Source: Streptomyces sp. JH14 (lineage in GTDB: Bacteria > Actinomycetota > Actinomycetes > Streptomycetales > Streptomycetaceae). From it: a stretch of DNA of 64,000 nt. The DNA lies in assembly GCF_029428675.1 (NCBI RefSeq), contig NZ_JAJNEL010000001.1, forward strand, positions 5,890,001 to 5,954,000. The letters are read 5' to 3'. Below are positions 45,226-54,069 of this stretch, one piece after another. Position numbers and translations under genes: made by a program. The notes beneath the pieces were generated by a model. That model ran no database searches and was not told the origin of the DNA. It was given only the letters and a program-made list of their open reading frames with translations. Each line of letters opens with the position of its first letter. Within the stretch, counting starts at the first letter, position 1.

Positions 45226-46134
45226 TCATCGGACAACGTCGTCGGGACCGACGGCTCGGTGGTCCTCCGTACCAGGGCCCGTCACGACCGGCAGGCGCGA
45301 GGGGAGACCCCACTCGCTCCAGGAACCGTCGTACACGGCCGGCTCGGAGTAGCCGGCCAGTTCGGCTCCCAGGGCCAGCACGCAGGCCGTGACCCCCGAA
45401 CCGCAGCTGAGGATCAGCTTCTCCCGGTCTCCGGCGAGCGCCGCGAACGCCATGCGCAGCTCGTGTGCCGGACGCATCCGGCCCTCGTGCTGGAGTTCAC
45501 CGAAGGGCAGATTCACCGCCCCGGGCATATGGCCACCGCGCAGCCCGGGGCGGGGCTCCGCGACCTCGCCCGTGAAGCGCTCCCGGGTGCGGGCGTCGAA
45601 GACGGCCGATGCGGGGTCGGCCAGTGCTGCCATCACCTGGCCGCTGCCGACGAACAGCCCGGGGCGGGGCCGGGCGGTGAAGCTGCCGTGCGGGCCGCGG
45701 TACGCGGACTCCTCGTTCTCCATCGGCAGCCCGGCCGCGTCCCAGGCGGGCAGGCCGCCGTCGAGCACCGCGGCCCGGTCGAACCCCATCGCCCGCAGCA
45801 TCCACCAGGCGCGGGCGCTGGAGTAGATGCCCGCGCCGTCGTAGACGACGACCGTGCTGCCGTCGTCGACGCCGAGGGAACTCAGCTCCTCGGTGAACCG
45901 GCCGGCGTCGGGCATCGTGTGGGGCACGGCGACCGAGTGGTCGGACAGTGCTCCGTCGATGTCGAAGGGCCGCGCCCCCGGTATCCGCTGTCCGGCGCCC
46001 CGGTGCGCGCCCACGGAGGCGTCAAGGACCACAAGTCCGGGCGTGCCGAGCCGCTGCGCGAGCCAGTCCTCGTCGACCAGCGGGCCGGGCAGGGTGAGGC
46101 CGACGAGCCTCTGGTTCGGGTCCGGACTGCTCAT
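45226..46134 (-). CDS. Two-domain sulfurtransferase (thiosulfate/3-mercaptopyruvate type)
   Basis: A 302-residue protein of two rhodanese domains. The first (residues 20-150) has lost the active Cys; the second ends with LSCGSGVTACVLALG, where the Cys is the persulfide-forming residue. The CGSGVTA loop is typical of 3-mercaptopyruvate sulfurtransferases, while thiosulfate enzymes have CRKGVTA, so mercaptopyruvate is the likelier donor. HMPGAVNLPFGEL precedes it. The start at 46134 (MSSPDPN) has an AGGAGGG ribosome site. It is single; a role in cyanide or cysteine-sulfur handling is likely. Confidence 0.92.
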   Translation of the reverse strand: MSSPDPNQRLVGLTLPGPLVDEDWLAQRLGTPGLVVLDASVGAHRGAGQRIPGARPFDIDGALSDHSVAVPHTMPDAGRFTEELSSLGVDDGSTVVVYDGAGIYSSARAWWMLRAMGFDRAAVLDGGLPAWDAAGLPMENEESAYRGPHGSFTARPRPGLFVGSGQVMAALADPASAVFDARTRERFTGEVAEPRPGLRGGHMPGAVNLPFGELQHEGRMRPAHELRMAFAALAGDREKLILSCGSGVTACVLALGAELAGYSEPAVYDGSWSEWGLPSRLPVVTGPGTEDHRAVGPDDVVR

Positions 46135-46374
46135 GGGTGCCCTCCTGGGTCTCGATCGAACGCCGTGGCTCATCTCATCGAATCAGGTGCCCACCGTCTC
46201 CGTGCCGGCGGCCGCCGTCGGTGCGGCCGGTCATCGCACAGGACGCCACCCGGTCGTCTGAGAGGCGGGTACGAAGCGGTCGCCCCGGTGCCGGGGCGCG
46301 TCGGAGTCGATCCGCATCCTCGGACCCGTCCGGCGATCGAGGACACATCGGCCGCCGGACGACCCCGGCGACAC

Positions 46375-47241
46375 CTAGAACGGATACCACCGCACCGCCG
46401 CGTCACCCTCCCGCAAGGACGCCACCCTGCGCCGGAACTCCGCGAGCGCCTTCGGGTTGCCCGGCGCGTGCTGGGCAACCCAGGCGCAGCTGGCCGTCTC
46501 CCGGGCCCCCCGCAGCACCGCGCAGCCGTCCCACTCCCGTACGTCCCAGCCGTACGCGGCGGTGAACGCGTCGTACGCCTCCGCCGCGAGCCCGTACCGG
46601 TCCCGGGACAGCGCGAGGACCACCAGATCGTGCTCGCGCAGATCCGCGGAGAATGTCTCCAGGTCCACGAGAACCGGCCCGTCCGGACCGACATGGACGT
46701 TGCGCGGCAATGCATCACCGTGGATCGGCCCCGGGGGCAGATGCGGCACCAGCGCCGCCGCGGCCGCCGCGAACCCGTCGCGCCGCTCACGCAGATACGA
46801 GGCGTCGGCCGGATCGATCGCGTCGCCCGCGAGCTGCAGCCACCGCTCCACACCGCTCAGCAGCTCCCGCCGCGGCAGCGCGAGCCCGTCCGGGGCGGGC
46901 AGGGCGTGGACCAGGGTGAGCAGCGGCGCCAGATCCCGCGGTTCGGCGGGCCGCACCGCGTCGGGGAGCCGGTGCCAGACCGTCACCGGGTGGCCCTCGA
47001 CCACGCGCGCCTGCGGCTCCGCCGCCCGCACGGCGGGGATCCCGGAGGTGGCCAGCCACTGCGCGACGGCCACCTCGCGCTCGGCCCGGCTGCGCAGTTC
47101 CGGGTTCTGCACGGCGTTCCGGCCGACCTTGACCACCAGGTCGCCCACGGCGAACACCGCGTTCTCGCCCAGCGCGATCAGTTTCGCGCCGTCGGACAGT
47201 CCGGCAGCGGTCAGGACTTCGCGCGCACGCATCTCGTTCAT
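46375..47241 (-). CDS. Aminoglycoside phosphotransferase-family kinase
   Basis: A 288-residue choline/aminoglycoside-kinase-fold enzyme. LVVKVGR holds the N-lobe Lys, PIHGDALPRNVHV is the catalytic loop with Asp and Asn, and VLVDLETFS carries the metal Asp. Substrates in Streptomyces include antibiotics and unknown metabolites. It diverges from the sugar ABC operon. The 240 bp downstream (46135-46374) has no gene. Confidence 0.85.
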   Translation of the reverse strand: MNEMRAREVLTAAGLSDGAKLIALGENAVFAVGDLVVKVGRNAVQNPELRSRAEREVAVAQWLATSGIPAVRAAEPQARVVEGHPVTVWHRLPDAVRPAEPRDLAPLLTLVHALPAPDGLALPRRELLSGVERWLQLAGDAIDPADASYLRERRDGFAAAAAALVPHLPPGPIHGDALPRNVHVGPDGPVLVDLETFSADLREHDLVVLALSRDRYGLAAEAYDAFTAAYGWDVREWDGCAVLRGARETASCAWVAQHAPGNPKALAEFRRRVASLREGDAAVRWYPF

Positions 47242-47327
47242 GGTCCGATTTTCGCATCCGCGCAGGCCACCTTGACGAACCGACGACCCGTCAGCACCAT
47301 GGCGGAGGCCACCTGAGCGGCCAGGAC

Positions 47328-47344
47328 TGGATGAAACCGATCCA
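47328..47344. promoter_or_regulatory. Possible operator upstream of the ABC importer
   Basis: TGGAT-GAAACCG-ATCCA is a 5-7-5 inverted repeat 22 bp before the first permease start. It is in the usual place for a LacI-type site, but no LacI gene is adjacent. Confidence 0.35.
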
Positions 47345-47366
47345 ATGACGCAAGGGGGTCGAATTC

Positions 47367-48335
47367 ATGACGTTGGCGAATGCAACCGTGCGATCCGGGC
47401 AGCAGGGTCCGTCCGGCAGCCGATGGCCCAGGCAGGGAAGACAGGGCGGACGGGTTCCGCGGATCGACCGGAACGCCGGCACCTGGTTCCTGGTGCTGCC
47501 CGCCCTGATCCCGATCCTGATCCTCAGCGTCGGCCCCCTGCTCTACGGCATCGCGCTGGCGTTCACCGACGCCCAGTCCGGCCGCACCCGGTCCACCCAG
47601 TGGGTCGGCGGGCTGAACTTCCAGGACCTGCTCCATGACGCCCTCTTCTGGGACTCGTTCCGGATCGGCCTCGTCTGGGCGGTCGGTGTCACCGTCCCGC
47701 AGTTCGTGCTGGCCCTGGGCCTCGCCCTCCTGCTCAACCAGAACCTGCGGATGCGCTGGCTGGCGAGGGCTCTCGCGATCATCCCGTGGGCGATGCCCGA
47801 GGTGGTGGTCGGCATCATGTGGCGGCTCGTCTACAACCCGGATGCGGGCGTCCTCAACGAGACCATCCGCGATCTGGGACTCGGCGACGGACGCGACTGG
47901 CTGACCGGCCTCGCCACCGCACTGCCCGCCGTGATCGTCGTCGGCGTCTGGGCGGGCATGCCGCAGACCACCGTCGCGCTCCTGGCCGGCCTCCAGAACA
48001 CCCCGCACGAACTCCACGAGGCGGCCGCCCTGGACGGCGCGGGCGCCTGGCGCCGGTTCCGTACCGTCACGTGGCCGGCCCTCCGACCGGTCGCGCTCTC
48101 CATCACCGCCCTCAATTTCATCTGGAACTTCAACTCCTTCGCCCTGGTCTACGTCCTGACCAACGGCGGTCCCGGCGGACGGACCCGGCTTCCGATGCTC
48201 TTCGCGTACGAGGAGGCCTTCCGCTACGGCCAGTTCGGCTACGCCGCGGCGATGGGCTGTGTGATGGTCGCGGTGATCTCCGTGGTCCTCGCCCTTCATC
48301 TCGTCGGCCGGCTCAGGGGAGGCGAGGACCAGTGA
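47367..48335 (+). CDS. Sugar ABC transporter permease 1
   Basis: A 322-residue inner-membrane permease (MalF-like) with six predicted helices. The cytoplasmic loop ELHEAAALDGAGAWRRFRTV is the EAA motif that contacts the ATPase. The 34-residue N-terminal tail is basic and polar. It is followed with a 4-nt overlap (GTGA) by the second permease, so the two are translationally coupled. Confidence 0.93.
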   Translation: MTLANATVRSGQQGPSGSRWPRQGRQGGRVPRIDRNAGTWFLVLPALIPILILSVGPLLYGIALAFTDAQSGRTRSTQWVGGLNFQDLLHDALFWDSFRIGLVWAVGVTVPQFVLALGLALLLNQNLRMRWLARALAIIPWAMPEVVVGIMWRLVYNPDAGVLNETIRDLGLGDGRDWLTGLATALPAVIVVGVWAGMPQTTVALLAGLQNTPHELHEAAALDGAGAWRRFRTVTWPALRPVALSITALNFIWNFNSFALVYVLTNGGPGGRTRLPMLFAYEEAFRYGQFGYAAAMGCVMVAVISVVLALHLVGRLRGGEDQ

Positions 48336-49171
48336 GTCTCCGTAGCAGCAGATCCGCCCGTGCCGGACAGTACGCCGCGCTCCTGGCCTACCTCGTCTTC
48401 CTGGCGTTCCCGTTCCTCTGGCTGATCTCCACCGCCTTCAAACCGGCGCGCGAGCTGGGGTCCCTGCACCCCACCTGGATTCCCGAGCATCCGACCCTGG
48501 ACAACTTCCGGCAGGCCTTCGACGAGCAGCCACTGCTCCGGGCCGCCGCCAACTCGCTGGTCGCCGCGCTCTGCGCCGCCCTGATCGCGGTCGTCATCGC
48601 GACGCCCATGGCCTATGCGATGGCCCGGCAGCGCTCCAGGCTGTCGGCGGCCGCCACCGGCTGGGTCGTGGTCAGCCAGGCGTTCCCGTTCGTGCTGCTG
48701 ATCATTCCGCTCTTCCTGATCCTCAAGAATCTGCATCTGATCAACACCCTGTGGGGGCTGATCATGGTGTACGTCGTCTGGGCACTGCCCTTCGCGCTGT
48801 GGATGCTGGTCAGCTACGTCCGGGCCGTGCCGCCCGAACTCGAAGAGGCTGCCTCGGTCGACGGCGCGAGCCGGCTGCGCACGCTCGTCTCGGTCACCGT
48901 CCCGCTGCTGGCCCCCGGAATCGTCGCCACCGCACTCTTCGCGTTCATCACCGCATGGAACGAGTTCTTCTTCGCGCTCGTCCTGCTCAAGACCCCGGAG
49001 AAGCAGACCTTGCCGGTCGTACTCACCCACTTCCTCGGCGCGGAGGGCGCGGCCGAACTCGGGCCGCTCGCCGCCGCCGCATTCCTCGCCACCCTGCCCT
49101 CCCTCGTCCTCTTCGCGGTCATCCAGCGCCGGATCACCGGTGGCATGCTCGCCGGGGCGGTGAAGAGCTGA
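48332..49171 (+). CDS. Sugar ABC transporter permease 2
   Basis: A 279-residue MalG-like permease with an EAA loop (PPELEEAASVDGASRLRTL). The GTG start overlaps the stop of the first permease, and its own stop overlaps the next start (TGATG), so the three genes form one coupled operon. The pair should form the membrane channel of a carbohydrate importer. Confidence 0.93.
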   Translation: MSLRSSRSARAGQYAALLAYLVFLAFPFLWLISTAFKPARELGSLHPTWIPEHPTLDNFRQAFDEQPLLRAAANSLVAALCAALIAVVIATPMAYAMARQRSRLSAAATGWVVVSQAFPFVLLIIPLFLILKNLHLINTLWGLIMVYVVWALPFALWMLVSYVRAVPPELEEAASVDGASRLRTLVSVTVPLLAPGIVATALFAFITAWNEFFFALVLLKTPEKQTLPVVLTHFLGAEGAAELGPLAAAAFLATLPSLVLFAVIQRRITGGMLAGAVKS

Positions 49172-50475
49172 TGCGCGCACTCGTACGGACGGCGGCCGCC
49201 GCGGTCACGACGCTGGTCCTGCTCCTGACCGGCTGCAGCGGGGGCGGCGGCACGGACGCCAACGGGAAGATCCGGCTCCGTTTCCAGTCGCTGGCCTGGC
49301 AGAAGGAGTCCGTCGACGCCAACAAACAGCTGGTCAAGGAGTGGAACGCCACCCACCCCGGCATTCAGGTCGAGTACGTCCAGGGCAGCTGGGACAGCGT
49401 CCACGACCAACTTCTCACCTCCTTCGAGGGCGATGAGGCACCGGACGTCATCCACGACGCCTCCGACGACCTGGCCGACTTCGCGTACGGCGGCTATCTC
49501 GCCGATCTGCGCACCCTCCTGCCCGGCCGGCTGACCGCCGACATCCCCGAGCAGAGCTGGCGGACCACGACCTTCGGCGACGGCGTCTACGGAGTGCCGT
49601 TCCTGCAGGAGCCCCGGGTCCTGATCGCCAACTCCAAGATCCTCAAGGCCTCCGGGGTCCGCATCCCGACCGCCGGGAAGCCGTGGAGCTGGGACGAATT
49701 CCGCCAGGTCGCCAAGGAACTGACGGGCAAAGGGGAGGGGAAGGCGACGTACGGCGTCGCCTGGCCGCTCAAGGAACCCGTCTCCGTCACCCTCAACCTC
49801 GGCCTCTCCAGCGGCGGGCAGCTCTTCCACCGCGGAGCCGACGGCAGGGTGACCATCCGTTTCGACGCGGGCGACCAGGTCATGCCCGGCACCATCCGGG
49901 ATCAGGTCAACAGCGACCACAGCGCCGCCCGCACCGCGCTCGGCATGGGCGGATCAGACACGCTGCCGGGGCTGTTCGGCGGCCGGTACGCGATGGTTCC
50001 GCTGGGGTTCTCGTACCGTCAGCAGGTTGTCGAGCAGGCCCCGAAGGGGTTCGAGTGGACGGTTCTGCCCGCGCCGGCGGGCAGCGACGGGACCGCCCAG
50101 GGGGTGAGCCCGCAGACCCTCTCCGTCGCGCAGGCCAGCCCGCACAAGAAGGCGGCCGTGCAGTTCATCGACTTCCTGCTGCGTCCGCAGAACATGGTGC
50201 GCCTGGCGCAGGGCGACTGGATGCTTCCGACCGGCACAGCGGCGCTCGCGGATCCGGCGCTGCGCACCGCCGAGAACGGCTGGGCGACCGGCGCGGCCCT
50301 GGCGAAGGGACTGCGCCCGGCGCCCGCCCAGTCGGTGCGCGGGTACCCCGAGTGGAAGGACAAGGTCGCCACGCCCGCGCTCCAGGAGTACTACAGCGGG
50401 GCGATCGACCGGAAGGAACTGGAGAAGCGCCTGGTCGATGACGGGAACCGGGTCCTGGCCCGCTATCAGCGCTGA
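49171..50475 (+). CDS. Sugar ABC transporter substrate-binding lipoprotein
   Basis: A 434-residue extracytoplasmic binding protein of the type 1 family (MalE/UgpB-like). It begins with a lipoprotein signal (hydrophobic TTLVLLLTGC, lipobox Cys22), and the ligand-binding lobes contain YGVPFLQEPRVLIANSKIL and GRYAMVPLGF, usual for this family. No ATPase gene follows; in Streptomyces the shared ATPase MsiK usually powers such importers. The sugar is unknown. Confidence 0.93.
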   Translation: MRALVRTAAAAVTTLVLLLTGCSGGGGTDANGKIRLRFQSLAWQKESVDANKQLVKEWNATHPGIQVEYVQGSWDSVHDQLLTSFEGDEAPDVIHDASDDLADFAYGGYLADLRTLLPGRLTADIPEQSWRTTTFGDGVYGVPFLQEPRVLIANSKILKASGVRIPTAGKPWSWDEFRQVAKELTGKGEGKATYGVAWPLKEPVSVTLNLGLSSGGQLFHRGADGRVTIRFDAGDQVMPGTIRDQVNSDHSAARTALGMGGSDTLPGLFGGRYAMVPLGFSYRQQVVEQAPKGFEWTVLPAPAGSDGTAQGVSPQTLSVAQASPHKKAAVQFIDFLLRPQNMVRLAQGDWMLPTGTAALADPALRTAENGWATGAALAKGLRPAPAQSVRGYPEWKDKVATPALQEYYSGAIDRKELEKRLVDDGNRVLARYQR

Positions 50476-50533
50476 CCGGTGAACCGGCCCGGGCGGCTGC
50501 GGACCACGATCAGCAGGTGGCGGACTCCGCTCT

Positions 50534-50554
50534 GCGGGACGGGAGCGCTCCCGC
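50534..50554. terminator. Terminator of the ABC operon
   Basis: GCGGGA (50534-50539) and TCCCGC (50549-50554) form the outer stem; the core CGGGAGCGCTCCCG (50540-50553) is itself a perfect palindrome. The rest of the gap to 50779 contains the protease promoter and no gene. Confidence 0.55.
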
Positions 50555-50779
50555 GGCGCGGACCGCCCAAGTTGCGTGCAGGTGCGGGCCGTTGGAGCGT
50601 GCTGACCGACTTGGCCATCGGTGGGCCGATTTCTTATTACGAAACCTTGTTGAGTAAGTCACAGCTGCATGAAGGGGTTGATCTGAGCGCGTCAATCGGC
50701 CAGGGTTTCGAGCCAGCCCCCGGAGATTTTCCGGCCGGGGCCAATCCCCCCACAAAGAATGACGAGGAGATCCCTCTTC

Positions 50780-51982
50780 ATGGCCATGCACAAGCGCACA
50801 CCTCGGACCAGGCTGACCGCCGCGATCACCGCGGTGGCCGCAGCCGCCGGAGTCACCCTGCTGGGCACGTCCTTCGCCGGAGCCGCACCCGCTCCCGCGA
50901 CGGGAACGGTCTACGGCGCGGACGCGGCGACCGCCGTCTCGGGCAGCTACATCGTGTTGCTGGACCGGAAGGCGGACAAGGCGAAGCTCGCCGAGGAGTA
51001 CGGCGGCACGCTGAAGCGCACCTACAGCTCCGCCATCAACGGCTTCTCCGCCAGCGGTCTTTCGCAGACCGAGGCCGAGCGGCTCGCGGCCGACCCGGCC
51101 GTCTCCAAGGTCGTCCAGAACAAGAAGTTCCACATCGACGCCACCCAGGAGAACCCGCCGTCCTGGGGTCTCGACCGGATCGACCAGACCGAGACCGCCG
51201 GCGACCACGCGTACACCTACCCGGACAGCGCTGGCGACGGTGTCACGGCGTATGTCATCGACACCGGTGTCCGCGTCACGCACAAGGAGTTCGGCGGCCG
51301 GGCGAGTTCGGGCTTCGACGCCGTGGACAACGACGACAGTGCCGACGACGGCAACGGCCACGGAACCCACGTGGCCGGAACCATAGCCGGTGCGACGTTC
51401 GGCGTCGCCAAGAAGGCGAAGATCGTCGCCGTCCGGGTCCTCGACGACTCCGGCTCGGGCACCACCGAGCAGGTCGTCGCCGGCATCGACTGGGTCACCG
51501 CGCACCACGAGGGGCCGTCCGTCGCCAACATGAGCCTCGGCGGCAGTGCCGACCCGGCTCTCGACGCCGCGGTCCAGAAGGCCATCGCCTCCGGAGTCAC
51601 CTTCGCGGTGGCTGCCGGAAACGAGTCCGCCGACGCGGGCGAGGGCTCCCCGGCCCGGGTCCCCGAGGCCATCACGGTCGCCTCGTCCACGGTGGGCGAC
51701 AAGCAGTCGTCGTTCTCCAACTACGGCGCGGTCGTGGACATCTACGCCCCGGGCTCGGACATCACGTCGTCATGGAACGACAGCGACGACGGGACGAACA
51801 CCATCTCCGGAACGTCCATGGCGACCCCGCACGTCGTCGGGGCCGCCGCCGTCTATCTCGCCGGACACCCGGACGCCACCCCGGCGGAGGTCGCCACGGC
51901 ACTCACCGACGGCGCCACCCCCGACGCGATCTCCGATGCGACCGAGGGCACGCCGAACAGGCTGCTGAAGGTCGTCGAGTAG
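50780..51982 (+). CDS. Secreted S8 serine protease with I9 propeptide
   Basis: A 400-residue subtilisin/proteinase K-like enzyme. A signal peptide (residues 1-36) is followed by an inhibitor I9 prodomain (SGSYIVLLDRKADKAKL to about 120) and the catalytic domain. The triad is Asp161 (YVIDTGV), His194 (GNGHGTHVAG) and Ser346 (SGTSMATPH); Asn281 in AAGNES is the oxyanion residue. It resembles the alkaline serine proteases of Streptomyces. The ATG at 50780 has a GAGGAGA ribosome site. It is single with a strong terminator. Confidence 0.96.
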   Translation: MAMHKRTPRTRLTAAITAVAAAAGVTLLGTSFAGAAPAPATGTVYGADAATAVSGSYIVLLDRKADKAKLAEEYGGTLKRTYSSAINGFSASGLSQTEAERLAADPAVSKVVQNKKFHIDATQENPPSWGLDRIDQTETAGDHAYTYPDSAGDGVTAYVIDTGVRVTHKEFGGRASSGFDAVDNDDSADDGNGHGTHVAGTIAGATFGVAKKAKIVAVRVLDDSGSGTTEQVVAGIDWVTAHHEGPSVANMSLGGSADPALDAAVQKAIASGVTFAVAAGNESADAGEGSPARVPEAITVASSTVGDKQSSFSNYGAVVDIYAPGSDITSSWNDSDDGTNTISGTSMATPHVVGAAAVYLAGHPDATPAEVATALTDGATPDAISDATEGTPNRLLKVVE

Positions 51983-52000
51983 CAGGTACCCACCGAAACG

Positions 52001-52039
52001 GCGGCCGCCGCGCCGTCCCCCACGGGGCGCGGCGGCCGC
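52001..52039. terminator. Terminator of the S8 protease
   Basis: GCGGCCGCCGCGCC (52001-52014) and GGCGCGGCGGCCGC (52026-52039) form a perfect 14-bp stem with an 11-nt loop, just past the stop codon. Confidence 0.8.
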
Positions 52040-52071
52040 ACACCTCGGGCGGACCGTCCTATGGTGTTCCG

Positions 52072-52620
52072 ATGACCACCTCATATGCGGCGCTGTTGCG
52101 CGGGATCAATGTGAGCGGCCACAAGAGGGTTCCGATGGCCGAACTGCGCACACTGCTCACGGAGCTGGGCCACGGGGATGTCCGTACCTACCTGCAGAGC
52201 GGCAACGCCGTCTTCAGCAGTAGGTCGGACGACGAGGACGCGCTCACCGCACAGCTGGAACGGGCCATCGAGGACCGGTTCGGCTTCTTCGTCCCCTGTC
52301 TGATCCGCAACGGCCCCTATCTCGCGTCCGTCGCCGACGCCTGCCCGTTCGCGGCCGCCGAACTCGAGGGCAAGCAGCTGCACGTCACCTACTTCGACCG
52401 CCCGGTGGACGCCGCACGCTTCGCCGCGATCGAGGCCGACGCCTTCCTGCCCGAGGAGTTCCGGCTCGGTGACCGCGCGCTCTACCTCTACGCACCCGAC
52501 GGACTCGGCCGCTCCCGGCTTGCCGAAGCGCTCCACCGCCCCGCTGTCACCAAAGGTCTCACCGCCACCTCACGCAACTGGAACACCGTCGTAAAGCTCG
52601 TGGAGATGACACGCGAGTGA
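52072..52620 (+). CDS. DUF1697 family protein
   Basis: A 182-residue protein of the DUF1697 family: YAALLRGINVSGHKRVPM, TYLQSGNAVFSS and the final TSRNWNTVVKL are its constant segments. The function is not established. It is convergent with the ABC ATPase gene. Confidence 0.9.
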   Translation: MTTSYAALLRGINVSGHKRVPMAELRTLLTELGHGDVRTYLQSGNAVFSSRSDDEDALTAQLERAIEDRFGFFVPCLIRNGPYLASVADACPFAAAELEGKQLHVTYFDRPVDAARFAAIEADAFLPEEFRLGDRALYLYAPDGLGRSRLAEALHRPAVTKGLTATSRNWNTVVKLVEMTRE

Positions 52621-52707
52621 GCCGCCGCCCGCAGTCGCCCCGTCCACCCCGGTCACCGAGGGGCCCCGCGGCGACGAGCGACGGCACACGGACGCGTGTG
52701 ACCGCCC

Positions 52708-53544
52708 TCAGCCGCGGCTGACGCGCTGCGCACGCGCCGTCCACCTGCCGTCCGAGCGGGCGATCCGGACCGGATGCCCGAAGCAGTCGCTGACCCGGTC
52801 CGTGGTGAGCACCTCGTCGGCCGGCCCCGAGGCCACTATGCGCCCCGTGCGCAGCAGCATCGCATGCGTGGTGGAGGCGGGCAGCTCCTCCAGGTGGTGC
52901 GTGACCAGGACCGTCGCCAGCTGCGGATGCTCCGAGCGCAAGGTGTCCAGGGCGTCCAGCAACTGCTCGCGGGCGGCGAGATCCAGACCTGTGGCCGGCT
53001 CGTCGAGGAGGAGCAGCCGGGGCCGCGGCATCAGCGCGCGGGCGATGAGCGTACGACCCCGCTCGCCCTGCGAGAGCGACGGCCAGCGCGAACCGGTCTT
53101 CGCCTCCATGCCCAGCATCTTCAGCAACTGGTCGGCCTGTGCCCGCTGTTCGACGCTCGCGGACCAACGCGGCACCGGCTCCACCGAGTTGGTCAGACCG
53201 GTCAGCACCACGTCGCGCACCGACAGCGGCGAACGCAGCGGATGCCGGGGGTTGACGTGCCCGAGCAGGGTCCGCAGCTCGCGCAGGTCGACCCGGCCGA
53301 GCGTCCGTCCCAGGATCTCCACCGACCCGTCGGTGGGATGGGTGACCGCGCCGAGGAGTCCGAGGAGCGTACTCTTCCCGGCGCCGTTGGCGCCGAGCAG
53401 TGCCCAGTGTTCACCGCTGCGCACAGTCAGCGAGACCGAGTCGAGCAGGAGGCTGCCGTCCCGGACGAGACGGACGCCGTCGGCCCGGATCACCGGCACC
53501 GGCGCTGTGGGCGGGACAGATGCGGTCGTCGAGATGGTGGTCAC
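52708..53544 (-). CDS. ABC transporter ATP-binding protein
   Basis: A 278-residue single ATPase subunit. Walker A is GANGAGKST (about residue 51-59), the signature loop is LSQGERGR and Walker B is LLLLDEPATGLD with a following His in VTHHLEEL. The sequence resembles the YlmA/ModF-like Streptomyces ATPases that lack a nearby permease, and none is seen here. The GTG start at 53544 has an AAGGAG ribosome site. Upstream the same frame stays open into the aldo/keto reductase relic, which suggests that a deletion joined the two. Confidence 0.9.
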   Translation of the reverse strand: MTTISTTASVPPTAPVPVIRADGVRLVRDGSLLLDSVSLTVRSGEHWALLGANGAGKSTLLGLLGAVTHPTDGSVEILGRTLGRVDLRELRTLLGHVNPRHPLRSPLSVRDVVLTGLTNSVEPVPRWSASVEQRAQADQLLKMLGMEAKTGSRWPSLSQGERGRTLIARALMPRPRLLLLDEPATGLDLAAREQLLDALDTLRSEHPQLATVLVTHHLEELPASTTHAMLLRTGRIVASGPADEVLTTDRVSDCFGHPVRIARSDGRWTARAQRVSRG

Positions 53545-53860
53545 CGGTACTCCTTCATCCGGGGCGCGCGCCTCCAGGCGGCTCGTGTCCTCGGTGAACA
53601 GGCGGATCGCCGCAGCCTTGCGGTTCTCCGCGGGATGGACGGGCGAACCCGTGCCGGGGGTCGGGCACAGAGGCGCGAGCGATTGCAGCAGCCGGGTCAG
53701 GGCGGTCCGCCCGCGGGTGGAACCATGCGCTTCGGCGATACCGGCGAGCGCCGCGTCGGACGCAGCGGCGGGTGTGCACCGAGGCGATCCCGGTCAGGGA
53801 CGCAGCCTCGTGCAGTGGGCCGACGGTGAGGGTGTCCAGGCCGATGAAACGGACCTTACC
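53545..53860 (-). pseudogene. Aldo/keto reductase relic with internal deletion
   Basis: An N-side piece reads GKVRFIGLDTLTVGPLHEA, then ASLTGIASV, the strand-helix unit that precedes the cofactor site in aldo/keto reductases. Near 53765 the frame shifts, and the C-terminal piece reads ALAGIAEAHGSTRGRTAL, TRLLQSLAP, PTPGTGSPVHPAENR and AAAIRLFTEDTSRLE, the standard closing helices of the family. About 70 central residues and the whole front half are missing. The leftover frame runs directly into the ABC ATPase start. The 200 bp from 53861 to 54069 holds no recognisable gene. Confidence 0.65.
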
Positions 53861-54069
53861 CCCCCTGCCTCAGCGTGTCGGAGCCCCGAGCCGCTCGGTG
53901 AGAGTACGCCCGGATCCAGCCTGGGCACCTCGTACGGGCCGATCCGGCCGGCCGGCAACTCCTGGGCGCCACGTGCCCGGCCCCGGTGGGCGGCCCTCGA
54001 CAGCCCCGCCTCCGCGCATAGGATTTGATCACGGCACAGGACACACGACCGCACCGAACGGAGCCGGGG

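Noticed and set aside
45076..47316. A rightward 746-codon open frame
   Set aside because: Antisense to the sulfurtransferase and kinase genes, which carry clear motifs.
50479..52620. A 713-codon frame spanning the S8 protease and DUF1697
   Set aside because: Only its final part is the real DUF1697 gene; the rest is an out-of-frame Arg-rich reading of the protease gene.
52634..52675. GTCGCC/GGCGAC pair between DUF1697 and the ABC ATPase as a terminator
   Set aside because: Arms are only 6 bp with a 30-nt loop; the inner pairing is poor.
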